From Plecoglossus altivelis (taxonomy: Eukaryota > Chordata > Actinopteri > Osmeriformes > Plecoglossidae): a DNA stretch of 64,000 nucleotides. The DNA lies in the NCBI GenBank assembly GCA_036571765.1, contig BROE01000013.1:13828999-13892998 (forward strand). Reading direction: 5' to 3'. The position numbers and the translations under genes were made by a program. This document shows, piece after piece, positions 25,141 through 37,185 of the stretch. The notes below the pieces were generated by a model. The model was not told the DNA's origin. It did not search any database and saw nothing but the letters and a program-made list of their open reading frames with translations. Each line of letters begins with the position of its first letter. The first letter of the stretch is position 1.

Positions 25141-25759
25141 ATCAGTATAGAAGATGAAGCACAAGATACGATACCAAAATCAGACTAACTGGAAACATGA
25201 GAAATCCCAACCTTGTTGACGTCACATAGCCTACCAGTATGCATAGTTTCCCCTTGTTGCTGAGCAGAGGACGTCCTGGATGCCTCAGTGCAGCGTGAGG
25301 AGCAGGGTCGCCTGGGGGTTTCACTGGATGGGCCGGTGGCCAGGAGGGGTTAAGGAGAGGAGATGTGAGGAGGAGAGACACTTGAGGAGGAGAGACACTT
25401 GACAGGCTAAACACTCTCCTCACGTGACACTAATGGAGACATCGGCAGGCTTACTGTGGCTGGCTGACAGTCATACCACCAGACAGACACAACTCCTAGG
25501 ATATTACATCTCAGACGGCTGGAGAGAGGAGACACGCAAACGCATGCATTCACACAAAAGCTGCATGCTCATAAGCTATACCTGAAGGATGCCTATCGCA
25601 AATAAACAGCAACTCAGACACAAGCTCGCAATACCCACACAGTGCTATTACACATGCAAGGAGGTCACACTACGCAGACACATGTAACACCCAAATCAGA
25701 TCACCATGATCTCCATTTAAAGGGGTGAACAATCCATTGCCTCAAGCACTCAACTCTTT
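25141..25759. other. Gene-free stretch
   Basis: The stretch is unique-looking sequence with a short direct duplication of AGGAGGAGAGACACTTGA near 25368-25402. No coding or regulatory signal was recognised. Confidence 0.4.
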
Positions 25760-25890
25760 GATGGTGTTATGTGATGATCTTATGTGTTGATGGTCGTATG
25801 TGATGTTCTTACGTGAAGGTCGTATGCGATGATGGTCTTATGTGAAGGTCATATTGATGGTCTTATGTGATGGTCTAATGTGAAGGACTT
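25760..25890. repeat. Degenerate tandem repeat of GATGGTCTTATGTG
   Basis: About seven to eight diverged copies of a 13-22 bp unit built on TGATGGTCTTATGTGA are present, some with AAGGTC insertions. Confidence 0.75.
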
Positions 25891-27055
25891 TGCTTGGCTA
25901 AGGAGATTCTTCAGCTTTATGTGAGGAACTTTATATATGTTCTCCCCCTGGCAGGACACAGGGTGTTTAGACACGTCTTTCTATGATAGAAGAACACACT
26001 CTTAGGATCACTCCTGCATAGAAAAGGCCTGAGAAGACTGTTGATATAAATGAATACACATACTATCTTGCATTTTCTACTCTTGAAACATGTTTGGATA
26101 TACTGTATGTCTTCCATGTGTATTGGTAAAATGCAAATGACATCTTAAGCCTTAGTGTCACCTCGCTCAGCTCATACAGAACCCAGATATTGGAGTTCCG
26201 TTCATTTTCATCAAGAGAGAAAAAAAAGAGCTGTTTATTTATTTTCATCATCTGTGGTGCATCAAGACACAAGAGCACAAGACATTCCATCACCATTTAC
26301 CAGAACGATCCCAGCTCACACCACACATCTCCTTCCTCCATAGTTCCATAATTACTCATAAATTAATAAAATGTGACTGTTAGGCTTTATTACTTGTGAT
26401 TCAGACCTCCTAACTTTGTAAGAGAGAAAGAATATGAAGGGTTATACAGCAAACAATCTCCTGATAATTAACAGGAAGATAAACAAAACATAAATTTGGA
26501 TATTGCGTTTATTTGGACTACCACTCAAATATGCGTGAACCTCGCTATTTTAATTAAAAGATAAATCTATGTGACACTCTGCTTCCCAGTTAATTATTCA
26601 GTGCTGTATAATAAAAATAAAACCCATTAAACATGCCATGCACTGTATTTCTCTATTAACAGTAAAAAGCACTCGTGCTCAAGCAGGGGGGGACAACATT
26701 TCAGCTTCCCAGGGTATTCTTTTTCCTGCTGTCTCTTCCTCCACCTCCTCCCTCCTCTTCATTTTGCACCTCTCCAGACCCCTTCGAACAACTGTCCTTG
26801 TTCTGTTGTCAGCCATGCTTGTCGTGTCAGGGTTTTTCCCTCCTACTTTTGCTTTCGGTTTTGCCGCTTCCGAGTCATCGCCAGGTGAAGCTCGTCTGTT
26901 CTAGAAGCCATTTTTAGATTGATCTAGATTTCGGAAGCCGCGGCTACCAATGGAGCATTCAGATTTGCTGGCCAACTTGTCACATTTCACTAATGCACAG
27001 CGTGTTTGATGCATATTGATTCGGTTCAGACAAGGCTGTTCCCAGAGGTAGAGGT
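25891..27055. other. Gene-free stretch including an AT-rich block
   Basis: 26340-26640 is AT-rich and repeat-free, with TAATTAAAAG, CAGTTAATTATTCAG and TCATAAATTAATAA words, and could be a conserved element. ATGCAAAT occurs at 26131-26138. The rest shows nothing specific. This region would be just past the candidate poly(A) site of the minus-strand gene. Confidence 0.4.
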
Positions 27056-27061
27056 TTTATT
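27056..27061 (-). terminator. Candidate poly(A) signal AATAAA
   Basis: TTTATT on the plus strand reads AATAAA on the minus strand, in the context TTACGCAATAAAACCTC. A G/T-bearing stretch (CTCTGGGAACAGCCTTGTC) follows downstream and could serve as the downstream element. Only the motif and its position support this. Confidence 0.35.
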
Positions 27062-29423
27062 GCGTAAAACACTGCGTACAAGTTACTGCTTCAAAGACAA
27101 CATACCCTCTAGGCAGAAGCGAAAATAACACAAGTCAGTTGATTAAATAAAAACAACCATTTTGATTCCTCTTCATCACAGTTGTTTTTGTTTTGTCCAA
27201 CAGATGGTCCATAATAAATAATGACATCGAATAATAGATAAAAATAAATAAATACAAATCATCTAATTGTAGAAGCATGAAGATATGACTGAATCCTCTC
27301 CTCCCCCTCTCTGTTTCGAAACAGTCTTCAGTTAGGAATGTGGACAGTATATAGAGAAGGAGCACAGATAAGAGAGACATTAATTGGAAAATGTTCAGCT
27401 ATTAGACTATATTGTACTTAAACTTTAAAAAAAAACTATTAAAGTATAGTCACTTAAACCATAACAAGCAAATATTCTAAAATATACCAAATGTAATGTT
27501 TGTTTGATTGTAGGGAAGGTTAACTGCAGCACAGTTCGGGGTGAACTTGACGAAGCAATAAGCAAGGACTGATCCCTCCAGTGTCACAAACATAACTAAT
27601 CCCCACAAGTATTCCAAAATAGATTCCAAATCTATTCAAACTAAATGACTAATACAAAGCATTTACTTTAGAGAAAGAAAACAACAACATAGATGGACCG
27701 TGAACACGTTTTAATAGTTGCATCTTTTAAAATAACATTTTTTGTTCTCTTTTTTGCACTTAACATATTTCTGTATGTAGGCACTCACACACATACACAT
27801 GAGGAAGCAAGCTACTGGCACAGTCACTGACACACAGCTGGGATTTAGATCTGTCAAACTCAGTATGGACAGCTAAGATTTCTATCTGAAGACTGGAACC
27901 TTGTCGAAGAGCTCAAACCAACACTTGCGAGTCACCTTTCAGTGAGGCAGTTCAACTATACATATATGATATATCAACAGGACAGTGAACCATCAAAAGG
28001 AAACTATTTGCAATACTATTGTTGGCAGTATTTAAATATAGACCCACTGTGGCCCCCCAAAACGATATGAGGGGTAGTTAGTGTGCCAGCCAGATAGCAG
28101 AGTTGGAGTGAGATGTGCCCTCGCTCCTTCTATGGGTACGAGAGATTCGGGAGAGACCTTAAATGAACCAACCCCAACCTAAGTTCTGAATCATCTAAGA
28201 TCAGTAATGTGAACCATCACTGCTATTTTTTTTAAAAACACTTTTTAAATGACTTTCTTCTCTCTTTTCCTGGCACGCTTTCTTTATTTCCCTCCAACAT
28301 TCTTCCTTTCTCTCTGTTCTTTCTTTTGATGCTCTTCCCCCTCCACTCCTTCATTTATCTCCTCGATCCCTCCATCCGTCCCTCCCTCCATCCATGTCTG
28401 TATAGGGTTTACGTTTGTGTGCCCCTGGAGAAGATGTGTGCATTGTATTGGACTGTAAACTCGAAGAAGCAGTGCAGTGGCGGTAAGACCCAAGGGTTTA
28501 AGAGTTTAGCTCTTCCTGGCTGTGCGGGAAGATATTGACTTTTCTAAAGTCTGGATCATTTCTCTTTATCAGAATGAAAAAAAAACAACGTTAAAACGAT
28601 CCCCCTCCCCATGTCAACCCAGCCACCCACATCAACACAACACAAAACAGCATATTTTGTTTACTCCAACCCTATCCGATAGCCCGCAGCAAAAAAGTAA
28701 GTACAATGAAAGTTTATACACTTTTTTTTTGCCTCTTAAGTAGCTTGATGTCAGAGGATCAAAAATGTCTGCTTCGATAAACTGTTTTCCTTTTCTATAA
28801 TAAACTGAAATAAAAATAACATGCTAAATTTGACAAGACCAGAATCTAAAAAGAGTGTGTGGGGGGAAAAGGTAATATTGGTATGAGAGAGCGAGCTGAA
28901 CGTAAACAGATGTAAGACCTTTCATGAAGCCACTTCACAAGAGCTTAGAAGGAGCCAGTCCTGCATCATGTCTTTGACAAAACCGACAGGAACATCAGGA
29001 AGATTCCTTCTGGAAGGTTCCATCATTTAAGAGTCATACTCTTCATGAAACAAGTCAACAGAATGTCGAGTCTCATACTTGAGGTTACAGTATGTCAAGT
29101 ACCAGTGAGCAAAGGTTCCTGATAGTACCTGGATATCCCAACTGTCTACACATCCTGTTAAAGAACAACATCAAAACCCAACATGTATCCCTTAGCAACA
29201 AACAAATGATATTACACAAAATACAAAAGTAAAACTTTGAGGAAAAAAACACATTTTGTTTCATCTGTCTCACATATCTTATGATGAACTGACTCAAAAG
29301 GTAAACGACTATTTCAGATGAACGGCTTGTAAATGTCTTTAATGGGTCCCTTAAATACAATGTTGATCGATTTTTTTATTCTAGAGGTTATTCAGGACAG
29401 AGACAGTCATGTGATTAAGGAAT

Positions 29424-30289
29424 AGTGTGTTGTGGCAGTAGGAAGGGAGGGATTAGGGGGAGGAGGAGTATGTTGTGGTGGTGGGAGGAGAGGGGGAGGG
29501 GAGGGGGAGGAGAAGTGTGTTGTGGTGGTGGGAGGAGAGGGGGAGGGAAGGGGGAGTAGAGGAGTGTGTTTTGGTGGTGGGAGGAGAGGGGGAGGGAGGG
29601 GGAGGAGAAGTGTGTTGTGGTGGTGGGAGGAGAGGGGAGGGAAGGGGAGTAGAGGAGTGTGTTTTTGGTGGTGGAGGAGAGGGGGAGGGAAGGTAAGGGG
29701 GGGAAGTGTGTTGTGGTGGTGGGAGGAGAGGGGGAGGGAAGGGGGAGGAAGAGTGTGTGTTGTGGTGGTAGGAGGAGAGGGGGAGAGAATGGGGAGGAGT
29801 GTGCTGTGGTGGTGGGGAGGAGAGGGGGAGGAAGGTAAGGGGGGGAAGTGTGTTGTGGTGGTGGGAGAGAGGGGGAGGGAAGGGGGAGGAAGAGTGTGTG
29901 TTGTGGTGGTAGGAGGAGAGGGGAGAGAATGGGGAGGAGTGTGTGCTGTGGTGGTGGGAGGAGAGGGGGAGGGAAGGTAAGGGGGGAAGTGTGTTGTGGT
30001 GGTGGGGAGGAGAGGGGGAGGGAAGGGGAGGAAGAGTGTGTGTTGTGGTGGTAGGAGGAGAGGGGGAGAGAATGGGGAGGAGTGTGCTGTGGTGGTGGGA
30101 GGAGAGGGAAGGGAAGGAAAGGAGGAGTGAGTTGTGGTGGGAGGGAAGGGGGAGGAAGTGTGTGTTGTGGTGGTGGGCGGAGAGGGGGAGGGAAGGGGGA
30201 GAAGAGGAGTGTGTTTTGGTGGTGAGATGAGCGGGGGAGGGAAGGGGGAGGAGGATTGTGTTGTGATGGTGGGAGGAGAGGGGGAGGAA
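29424..30289. repeat. G-rich minisatellite, 45-60 bp units
   Basis: About 15-18 diverged units share the word GTGTGTTGTGGTGGTGGG followed by purine tracts such as GGAGAGGGGGAGGGAAGGG. Units vary through loss of 10-15 bp purine blocks, as in replication or recombination slippage. The plus strand is nearly all G, A and T. The minus strand is C-rich and stays open for 395 codons (29415-30602), giving a Pro/His/Ser/Leu-only repeat protein. I treat that as an artefact of composition, not a gene. The array sits inside the candidate 3' UTR of the minus-strand gene. Confidence 0.9.
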
Positions 30290-31252
30290 TGACTGGCCAG
30301 CTGACGGACCTCAGTTTGACCTCCTCACGTCCAGCAGCAGCCAGGGTTGGGTTACCACCAGAGCGGTAAGGAATGAAGAGAAGAGAGAGAGTACAGTAGA
30401 ATGGAAGGATGGAGGGTGGGACAGAGGGATGGATAAACAGCAGTAGGGTTGAAACAAGAAGTGGGGGTGAGTGGGGTGAATTGATTTCCTCTGCAATGAC
30501 AGCTCCAGTCAGACTGGCACCAATACCCCACCCCGTCCGACACAAACGCGCACACACTGTACTCCTTTTCTCTCCTCCATAGTCATCATTTGCTCTGGGC
30601 AAATGGCAGTCGGTGGTGTCATGTTCTGAGAGGTGCGTTCAACAGCCCTCCTCCATCTTACTCCAACTGTCGCTAAATCGTTCCTAAGGATCATTTTTCT
30701 TATAAAAGCATTATTTTGTGGGGGAAAAGTCACTCGAATGATTTCCGATCTTTCAATCTCTTATTCTTCTCCAGTGCTCTCCACCAGCTACAATAGTTAG
30801 TTTATGCTGCACTTAGTTAATATTTATAAAATCCTGCCTAGCTGTCCTGTCCATTGGTTTCAGTTAGAATGCATTCACAGTTCTCATCTCGGTAAACCGC
30901 AGTTCCTCAACACTAACTTAATACATCTAGATCATGTTGAACTTAATTATTGTTCAAATGTCTTCATAATGCACAAATTGAGGATTATATACAGTATCCA
31001 CATTGTATAGTGGGTATTGGAGGTGTTCTCTACAACTCCCAGTTCATTATGGTTCCCGTTTGTCTAGACTAGCTTGTAGGAATCGTTTGAATGGAACGCC
31101 CAGAATGCACAGTACACCAACATCTGTCTGTTGATGTGTTGTTCAGGAGTTGTCAAACTAACAAGTATGCAGTGCTTCCTAGGAATGTGCATCGCCGTTG
31201 TTGATTGGCTGAGAAGGTACACTGTAGAAAGACGCAGCGCACCTTGGCGTTG

Positions 31253-31536
31253 TCACTCCTGGTTCCGTTCGGTCTCCACGGAGATGAAGTCCCTGGGTGA
31301 GGTCATGCTCCGACACGACGCATGCTGTTTCGTAGCAGCGCCGGTCCCAAGGCCGTCCTCAGAGGGGCCGGAGGAGTCCGAATCGACGCGGGATCGTTTG
31401 AAGCGCCGGTCGGGGTACTGGCTGTTGTCAAAGGGCATGCGATGCACGCAGAGCACGTGGGTCTTCAGGTTGCCCTTCTGCGAGGCGCCGTAGGGGCAGT
31501 ACCTGCACTGGAAAGGCTTCTGCCCTCCACCGTGAC
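31253..31536 (-). CDS. znf536: Terminal coding exon of a ZNF536-like C2H2 zinc-finger protein (3' end of CDS)
   Basis: Read on the minus strand, the exon starts at 31536 after a pyrimidine-rich CTTCCTGCAG acceptor, with two bases of a split codon. It has 93 full codons and ends in TGA at 31255-31253. One C2H2 finger is visible near the start: QKPFQCRYCPYGASQKGNL then KTHVLCVH, with spacing C-x2-C-x12-H-x4-H. The basic segment MPFDNSQYPDRRFKRSR follows, then an acidic/serine tail (RVDSDSSGPSEDG) and a C-terminus ending ETERNQE. I recognise finger plus NSQYPDRRFKRSR segment from memory as ZNF536-type; ZNF219 and ZNF516 are relatives and cannot be excluded. The family are nuclear DNA-binding repressors, and ZNF536 is known as a brain-expressed repressor of neuronal differentiation. 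The upstream exons with the other fingers are not in the window, so this is a partial gene. The third bases are GC-rich, unlike the flanks, which supports coding. Confidence 0.72.
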
Positions 31537-31562
31537 CTGCAGGAAGACCACAAGTAGGCTTA
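31537..31562 (-). promoter_or_regulatory. Splice acceptor of the zinc-finger terminal exon
   Basis: On the minus strand a T/C-rich run (ACTTGTGGTCTTCC) leads into TGCAG at 31541-31537, directly before the exon. It gives phase 1: the preceding exon must supply one base of the first codon. A competing AG inside GGGCAG (about 31521) lacks a pyrimidine tract, so the outer site is preferred. Confidence 0.6.
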
Positions 31563-32659
31563 TTACACTCACTTCATTGGGAAGTTAGATTGTTTTTACC
31601 TCAGCATTTCCTTACGAAGGATGTCAAAGGTAGGAAAAAGAGAGTAGATTTGCTGACAAAAGAACAAAGGTGAGTGCTGGTCTGCTGTTGCACAGACAGT
31701 GAACGCCATCAGTTGCTGTATTAGAAGAGGACGTTGCGAGACTCTGTGTTGTACAGTGCATCTTTAACTTCGGATGGAAGATTGCACAGAATGCGTTTGA
31801 CCGGCAGGTTTTGGGCCCGTGCTTCGGTGGAAACGAACATAGATTCGAACTCATTTAGGCAAAGCAACGCACTCACCGTATCGATACCTAAACTTCCTCA
31901 CCGCTCAGCATCCACATACTTCATGCAACTTCATGCAACAACCGAGCGTTTTTCAACAGAAACATTGACAGAACCCTTCTCCTAGTGTCTCCCTGAGCAT
32001 GTTAGCGCGCAAGCGACGTTAGCACTGCAGAGGTATTCTTTACCTCTCCCAGCAGCTACGAGTGCTCTCCACAGATTGAATCTGATCATCACTGCAGCAA
32101 ACACAATGGCCCTTAATAGCCCACGCCGTTTGTTTGAGTGATGCATATTACGTGCCCACCATAACCGCTTTCGGCTCACTTAGCTATCTCCCTTTTTCAC
32201 CCTGGGAGAATGAGTGAGACCAAACCCAGATACTCTGAGCTCTAAAGCTGTACTACTTTGGGATATTAATGACAGTACATTTGCTCTCGTTCTTCTCCTC
32301 TTCTTCCTCTGATTCAATTTGAGATGCAGTAAATCTGATTATCGCTGAGGTTTAAAATAGACGTTGTTTTGCACAAGGAGTAGAGAGAGGTGAACACTAG
32401 GAATTAAAAGGTGACTGGTCCACGCGGTATGCTTAATGGTATATCAGGCTACACATGAGGAAACCCATATTCACGGTATCACATGCATCATGCACACACA
32501 TTCGCACATATACTGTAAGTAGGCAATGCACCCCACCTCCGCCCTGTCATGTCCACACACACACTCTACAGGCACAGGATCCTGTACGCAAACGCACTCA
32601 CAAATCCTATACACAGACACACACACGTGGTTTACACAGACAACCACCTTCCTCTACGC

Positions 32660-32665
<6 letters not shown>

Positions 32666-32701
<36 letters not shown>
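32666..32701. repeat. (CA)n microsatellite
   Basis: A perfect CA run closes a wider CA-rich patch that starts near 32490. Confidence 0.93.
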
Positions 32702-32703
<2 letters not shown>

Positions 32704-33187
32704 ATGAGGAAGCCAGGATTGAGGGGCACTTACTGTTTGGCGCTCTTACACAAGGCTTGGGAGTCTCACTGCTCTCCTCTATTACAGTGTCTGCTCAGGA
32801 GTCACACAAAGGGGATTGCTACAAGTTTGGGAGCTTTAGATGTTCCAGTTGTCTGAATTTTTCGATAAGCGAGCCAGCAACAAACAATGAAGGGCCTCTT
32901 TTATTCCTGTGCAGTTTAATTTCACACTCTCTTACATTACGTTAAGTCCAAGAGGCAGAATATCTCATCCCATTTTACACTTAAGGAGAACTAGTTCTGG
33001 CCTGAACAACTTTTTTCATTTTTTTTTAGACCTTCCTTCATTTTTCCTTCTTTGTGGATATACATTTTTACTTCAACCAGATACTCTGTTACACTAACTG
33101 TCCTCTACTCTGACATTTTCGAGGAGTTAGAAGGCCAGACACTTAGAGCTAAACAGCAAGGACTCAGTAAGGAGAGCTAGAGCCTTA

Positions 33188-33493
33188 CTAGTCTGGGCCT
33201 AGTAGTCTGGCCCTAGTAGTCTGGGCCTTGTAGTCTGGGCCTAGTAGTCTGGGCCTTGTAGTCTGGGCCTTATAATTTGGGCCTAGCAGTCTGGGCCTAG
33301 TAGTCTGGGCCTTGTAATCTAGGCCTTGTAATTTGGGCCTGGCAGTCTGGGCCTAGTAGTCTGGGCCTTGTAATTTGGGCCTAGCAGTCTGGGCCTTGTA
33401 GTCTGGGCCTAATAATCTGGGCCTAATAGTCTGGGCCTTGTTGTCTGGGCATAGTAATCTGTGCCTAGTTGTCTGGACCTAGTAGTTTGGGCC
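33188..33493. repeat. 14-bp minisatellite (TAGTCTGGGCCTAG), about 22 copies
   Basis: Units of 14 bp share the core TCTGGGCC and alternate between CTAG and CTTG junctions. Copies are moderately diverged (TTTGGGCC, TCTGGACC and others). The array lies in the putative intron, 1.7 kb upstream (minus sense) of the zinc-finger exon. Confidence 0.95.
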
Positions 33494-33855
33494 AGAGGGC
33501 TAGTTTTCAGGGCTCGAAGGTTTTGTTGACTGGGGGGCTGGATGTTTAGGTTTGACCTAAACCAGTCTGATGGTGAGTGAGTGGATGGGTGAACAGGACT
33601 AGACCTCGAGAATAACAGATGGTCCAGCTGCACAGAAGATATAACACACACACACGATCATTCACATTGTTCATCTGCAAATAGGAAGAGCAAGCAGAGA
33701 AATTGAGAGTGAGTTTCCATCGTCCATGTTTGGACTCGGACCCTCTTCAACCAAACAATCACCTGACAAACAGCTCAACAGAGCGTGCAGTGATCACACC
33801 TGGTCATGCTGCCCCCCCCTGGTTTACCCTGCACCCTCTCCTGAGGTCTCCACTA

Positions 33856-33857
33856 CA

Positions 33858-33889
<32 letters not shown>

Positions 33890-34092
33890 GCTCCTCACAC
33901 ATGCACACACACGCAAACAACCTTGAATCGCTTTATAGTCTCACAGATTATGAATCTGACACGCATGCAGGCATGTTGGTATCTGAACGCCGATGTCGAT
34001 TTTAGTGTGTCTGTGTGTGTGTTTGTGTGTGTAAACATACATGTGCATGTCAACGTGTCTGCATAGGTGTGTGTGTGTGTGTGTGTGTGTGT
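33856..34092. repeat. (CA)n then (GT)n runs in opposite orientation
   Basis: (CA)n lies at 33860-33888, and GT-rich runs at 34005-34030 and 34068-34091. A CA run and a GT run about 110-180 bp apart are self-complementary and could pair as an imperfect hairpin in RNA or single-stranded DNA. Confidence 0.85.
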
Positions 34093-34618
34093 TGGCAGGT
34101 TAGCCACCGCTGAGGGTAGTGGGTCGATAGCCTCCCTCTGTCACAGTCCACTTGGCCTGTGTAGCGAGGTGCCGAGAGATGAGAAGCAGGACGAAGAATT
34201 GTATAACTCCACGAGCCTCTCTCTCTCTCGCGCGCCCTGCTTCTCGCTTTACATCTCTCTCTCTCTTTAGTGTCTAACTCTTATCTCTTTCAATCTCCCT
34301 CTAATTCTTTCTGTATAGGTCTATTTCTTCTACCTCTCTCCCCTATATTTTTTCTTTCCCTTTGTCTGTGTCTCTCTCACAGTTTTATTTTTATTTTTTG
34401 CTAACCAAAGGCATTATCTGCAGACGGAGAGAGAAGAGTGGTCTGGTTTTCATTAGTGTGGCATTATCTAAGTTTCCTAATTAACCCCCAAAGGCCTTCA
34501 GTGAGGAGATCAGAGGGAGGGGGAGGTTGATGAGGGGGAGGGACTCTACCACATCACTTCCTCAAATATCTCACTCTTTCCCGTGCTGCCTCTCTGTCTG
34601 TTTACCCCCACTCCACTC

Positions 34619-34633
34619 CCCCCCCCCCCCCCN

Positions 34634-34705
<72 letters not shown>
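34619..34705. repeat. Poly-C followed by (CT)n, with one unresolved base
   Basis: A C run at 34619-34637 holds a single N at 34633. It is followed by about 34 CT units. The N marks a homopolymer-length uncertainty in the assembly. Confidence 0.97.
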
Positions 34706-34708
<3 letters not shown>

Positions 34709-35336
34709 GACACAATAGTACTGCACCACAGCCCCAATATTACTGTACCACAGTCACAATACCACTGTACCACAAACACAAGACGTTCACAGCATCAGAC
34801 ACGTCCCGTCCATCTCTTGTAGGATTGTTCACTTGGCTGAGCAGTTGTCTGAGTGAAGGTTCGGTGAGGCTGAGTGCTGGAGCTGGTCCCAGGCTCTGCC
34901 TGTCCGGCTGCTTCCCTCTGCTGGCAGAGACTCTCTCTTCTCTAACCACGCTCAGGGAAATTCACACTAGCACATTCACATATGCATATTTACACATGTT
35001 ACAGCTCATGTCTGTACACCAACAAACACACTTCAACAAAACGCAAACGCTGCAGGCTGCAGCCAATGCAAAACAGACACGAGGACAAGCACGCACGCCT
35101 TCACATGAACATCTTCACACACGCACACACACACACACCTTAATACACACTGACACTTGCGCACACAGAAACGCGGGCACACACACACACAGACACACAC
35201 AAGAGCCTTGGCGTGTAATCAAAACCAGTCTTATATAAATGCCATCTGATGCCAGTGCTGCCATCTGTGAGAGAGCACTCCTCACCTAGGTCTGCAGGCA
35301 AGAAGCCTCTTTCCCAAAAGCCTGACAACACTGCAG

Positions 35337-35338
<2 letters not shown>

Positions 35339-35373
<35 letters not shown>

Positions 35374-35569
35374 AGTGTGTGATAGACTGTAAAACTGTGT
35401 GAGGGAGGGTAGAGAGAGGGGAAAATGATTAATTTGCAGAATGCTTGTGATTTGCTCATATATTATTATAGCAGCTCATCAGCACATGACGAATCCCTAG
35501 CCCTGCACAGCAGAAAGAAGCTGCTGGGCTTCAGCACTTTGTGTGTGTGTGTGTGTGTGTCTGTGTGTC

Positions 35570-35600
<31 letters not shown>

Positions 35601-35745
35601 CTGCCTGTGTGTGTGTGTGTGTCTGTGTGTGTGCGTGCGTGTGTGTTTGTGTCTGTCTATATTTAACTGTGTGGTTGTGTGTGTGCGCGCGCACACGTGT
35701 GCTGTTTGTGTTAGTATATTTGTGTGTGTGTGTGTGTGTGTTGCC
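35339..35745. repeat. Two (GT)n-rich clusters
   Basis: (GT)n lies at 35339-35380. A 200-bp GT-rich compound repeat (GTGTCTGTGT variants, GTGCGC) lies at 35541-35742, after a 150-bp unique spacer. Confidence 0.93.
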
Positions 35746-37091
35746 ACCTGACAGATTGCAGAGTCTATAATGACTTGCAGATGATCATCAACAGTAACTC
35801 TAGCTTGGGAATCAAGGGGTAAGGCTGTGTGTGCATGTGCATTGCTAGTCTACATTCATCTACGTGTGACTTTCACTGCATGTGTGTGCTACAATCATTG
35901 GATCGTTGTTGACAGTGGATTTACACGAAAACGACACATAGGAAACACACACATCCCACCTCAGTCATGCACTGGGGTATACTTTTTTTCATACTATACC
36001 TTATTTCTTACTACACCTTATTGGACGACTCAAAATATATTCTTATAGAAGTTAAGGATTATGGCCAAATCTCTCTATTCCATTGTATATTTGCATTTAT
36101 GTGCTGTTACGAGAGAGGTATATATATAGAGAGAGTTACAGAGAGAGACAGAGAGAGATGTGTCTAGGGAAAGAAAGAGAGGGAGAAGGTGTGAGCTTTA
36201 AAAACGTGACGCACCATCTGTCGTCCAATAGTAACCTGCGCTCTGAGAAACATCACGTATTACTCATCAAACTGCTTTTCCAAGCCCAGAAGAACTCCAA
36301 CACTCACAGTCAGAGGCTGATCCACAACCCCCTCAATGCCCAGCTAGGGAGCACCACGAGGGGCTACTAGTCGGAACCACTGCCCCCTCATATGGACAAG
36401 ACTGGGTGCAATTGAACGCACGTGAACTAGAAAAGTGACAAGCGGAAAACAAACAACAGCGTCTAGCTGTTTTCAACATTAAAAGGGATGTCTAAGATTT
36501 TCTTTGATTAAAATCCAGTAGATGCTTATTGATTTACCCTAAAACAGATTTGCATTACGTCTGAAGCCTTGGGGGAGTTATTTGATATTTTTCTTCCTCT
36601 CAGATTTAAGTCTTTTCTCTCTGATGATGTAAATTGGCCTGAAGTTTGGGGAATAGTGATTTGGTCTGTTTCTCTGGTTAACTAGGAAAACCAACACACA
36701 AATAACACCAAGGGATGTACTTAAGAAGAGGAGAGGAATGAGGGAAGGCGGGAGGAGGAAGGAGGAGGAGGAGGTGGTGGTGTGTGAGGGGGGTGTTTCA
36801 TCAAAGAAAGCTAAAAAGCTCTCACTAGGGACTGAGTCCCATGTTAAATACTGAACCAAATTAGTAATTGCTGTTCCAGCAGGACCTGTTAATAAGAGCT
36901 CAAAATAGATGAAAAAAAATCTATCTGCCTTCATATCTGTCTCGGTGCAGAGTTTCTCACACAGTCTCACAAACATTCTGCTTGTTTTTCTTTGTAAATG
37001 CCTGCGTCTCCTGCAGGTACACTGCAGTTATTTGCAGCAAGAAAAAATATACAGAGTTTGTACTCCACCCATTGAAGTTGTGAGTCCTGGG

Positions 37092-37185
37092 CTTCACCCC
37101 TCCCTTCTCTGTCCTGTAGAGGGGGCTGTTCTCCCCCCCTTCCCTTCTCTGTCCTGTAGAGGGGGCTGCTCTCCCCTAGGGTCTC
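37092..37185. repeat. Tandem duplication of about 40 bp
   Basis: CCCTTCTCTGTCCTGTAGAG followed by GGGGCTG and CTCTCCCC occurs twice head to tail (starting near 37100 and 37140), nearly identical. This is a recent local duplication. Confidence 0.85.

Larger units (their letters stand above)
27056..31252 (-). other. znf536: Candidate 3' UTR of the ZNF536-like transcript
   Basis: The segment runs downstream of the TGA on the minus strand to the AATAAA at 27061-27056. About 27060-29400 is AT-rich with long T/A runs and no coding potential. 29424-30289 is a C-rich (sense-strand) minisatellite. 30300-31250 is mixed sequence. Teleost neural regulators often have multi-kilobase 3' UTRs, so the length is acceptable. 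The boundary is inferred only from the stop codon and the first well-formed poly(A) hexamer I accepted; an earlier cleavage site is possible, for example at an ATTAAA (minus sense) near 29343-29338. Confidence 0.35.

Noticed and set aside
29415..30602. 395-codon minus-strand open frame rich in Pro, His, Ser and Leu
   Set aside because: It lies almost wholly inside a minisatellite with a pyrimidine-rich minus strand that lacks stops by composition; no domain and no splice context.
31131..31588. Plus-strand frames of 120 and 88 codons
   Set aside because: Antisense shadows of the zinc-finger exon; the minus-strand reading has the finger, acceptor and stop.
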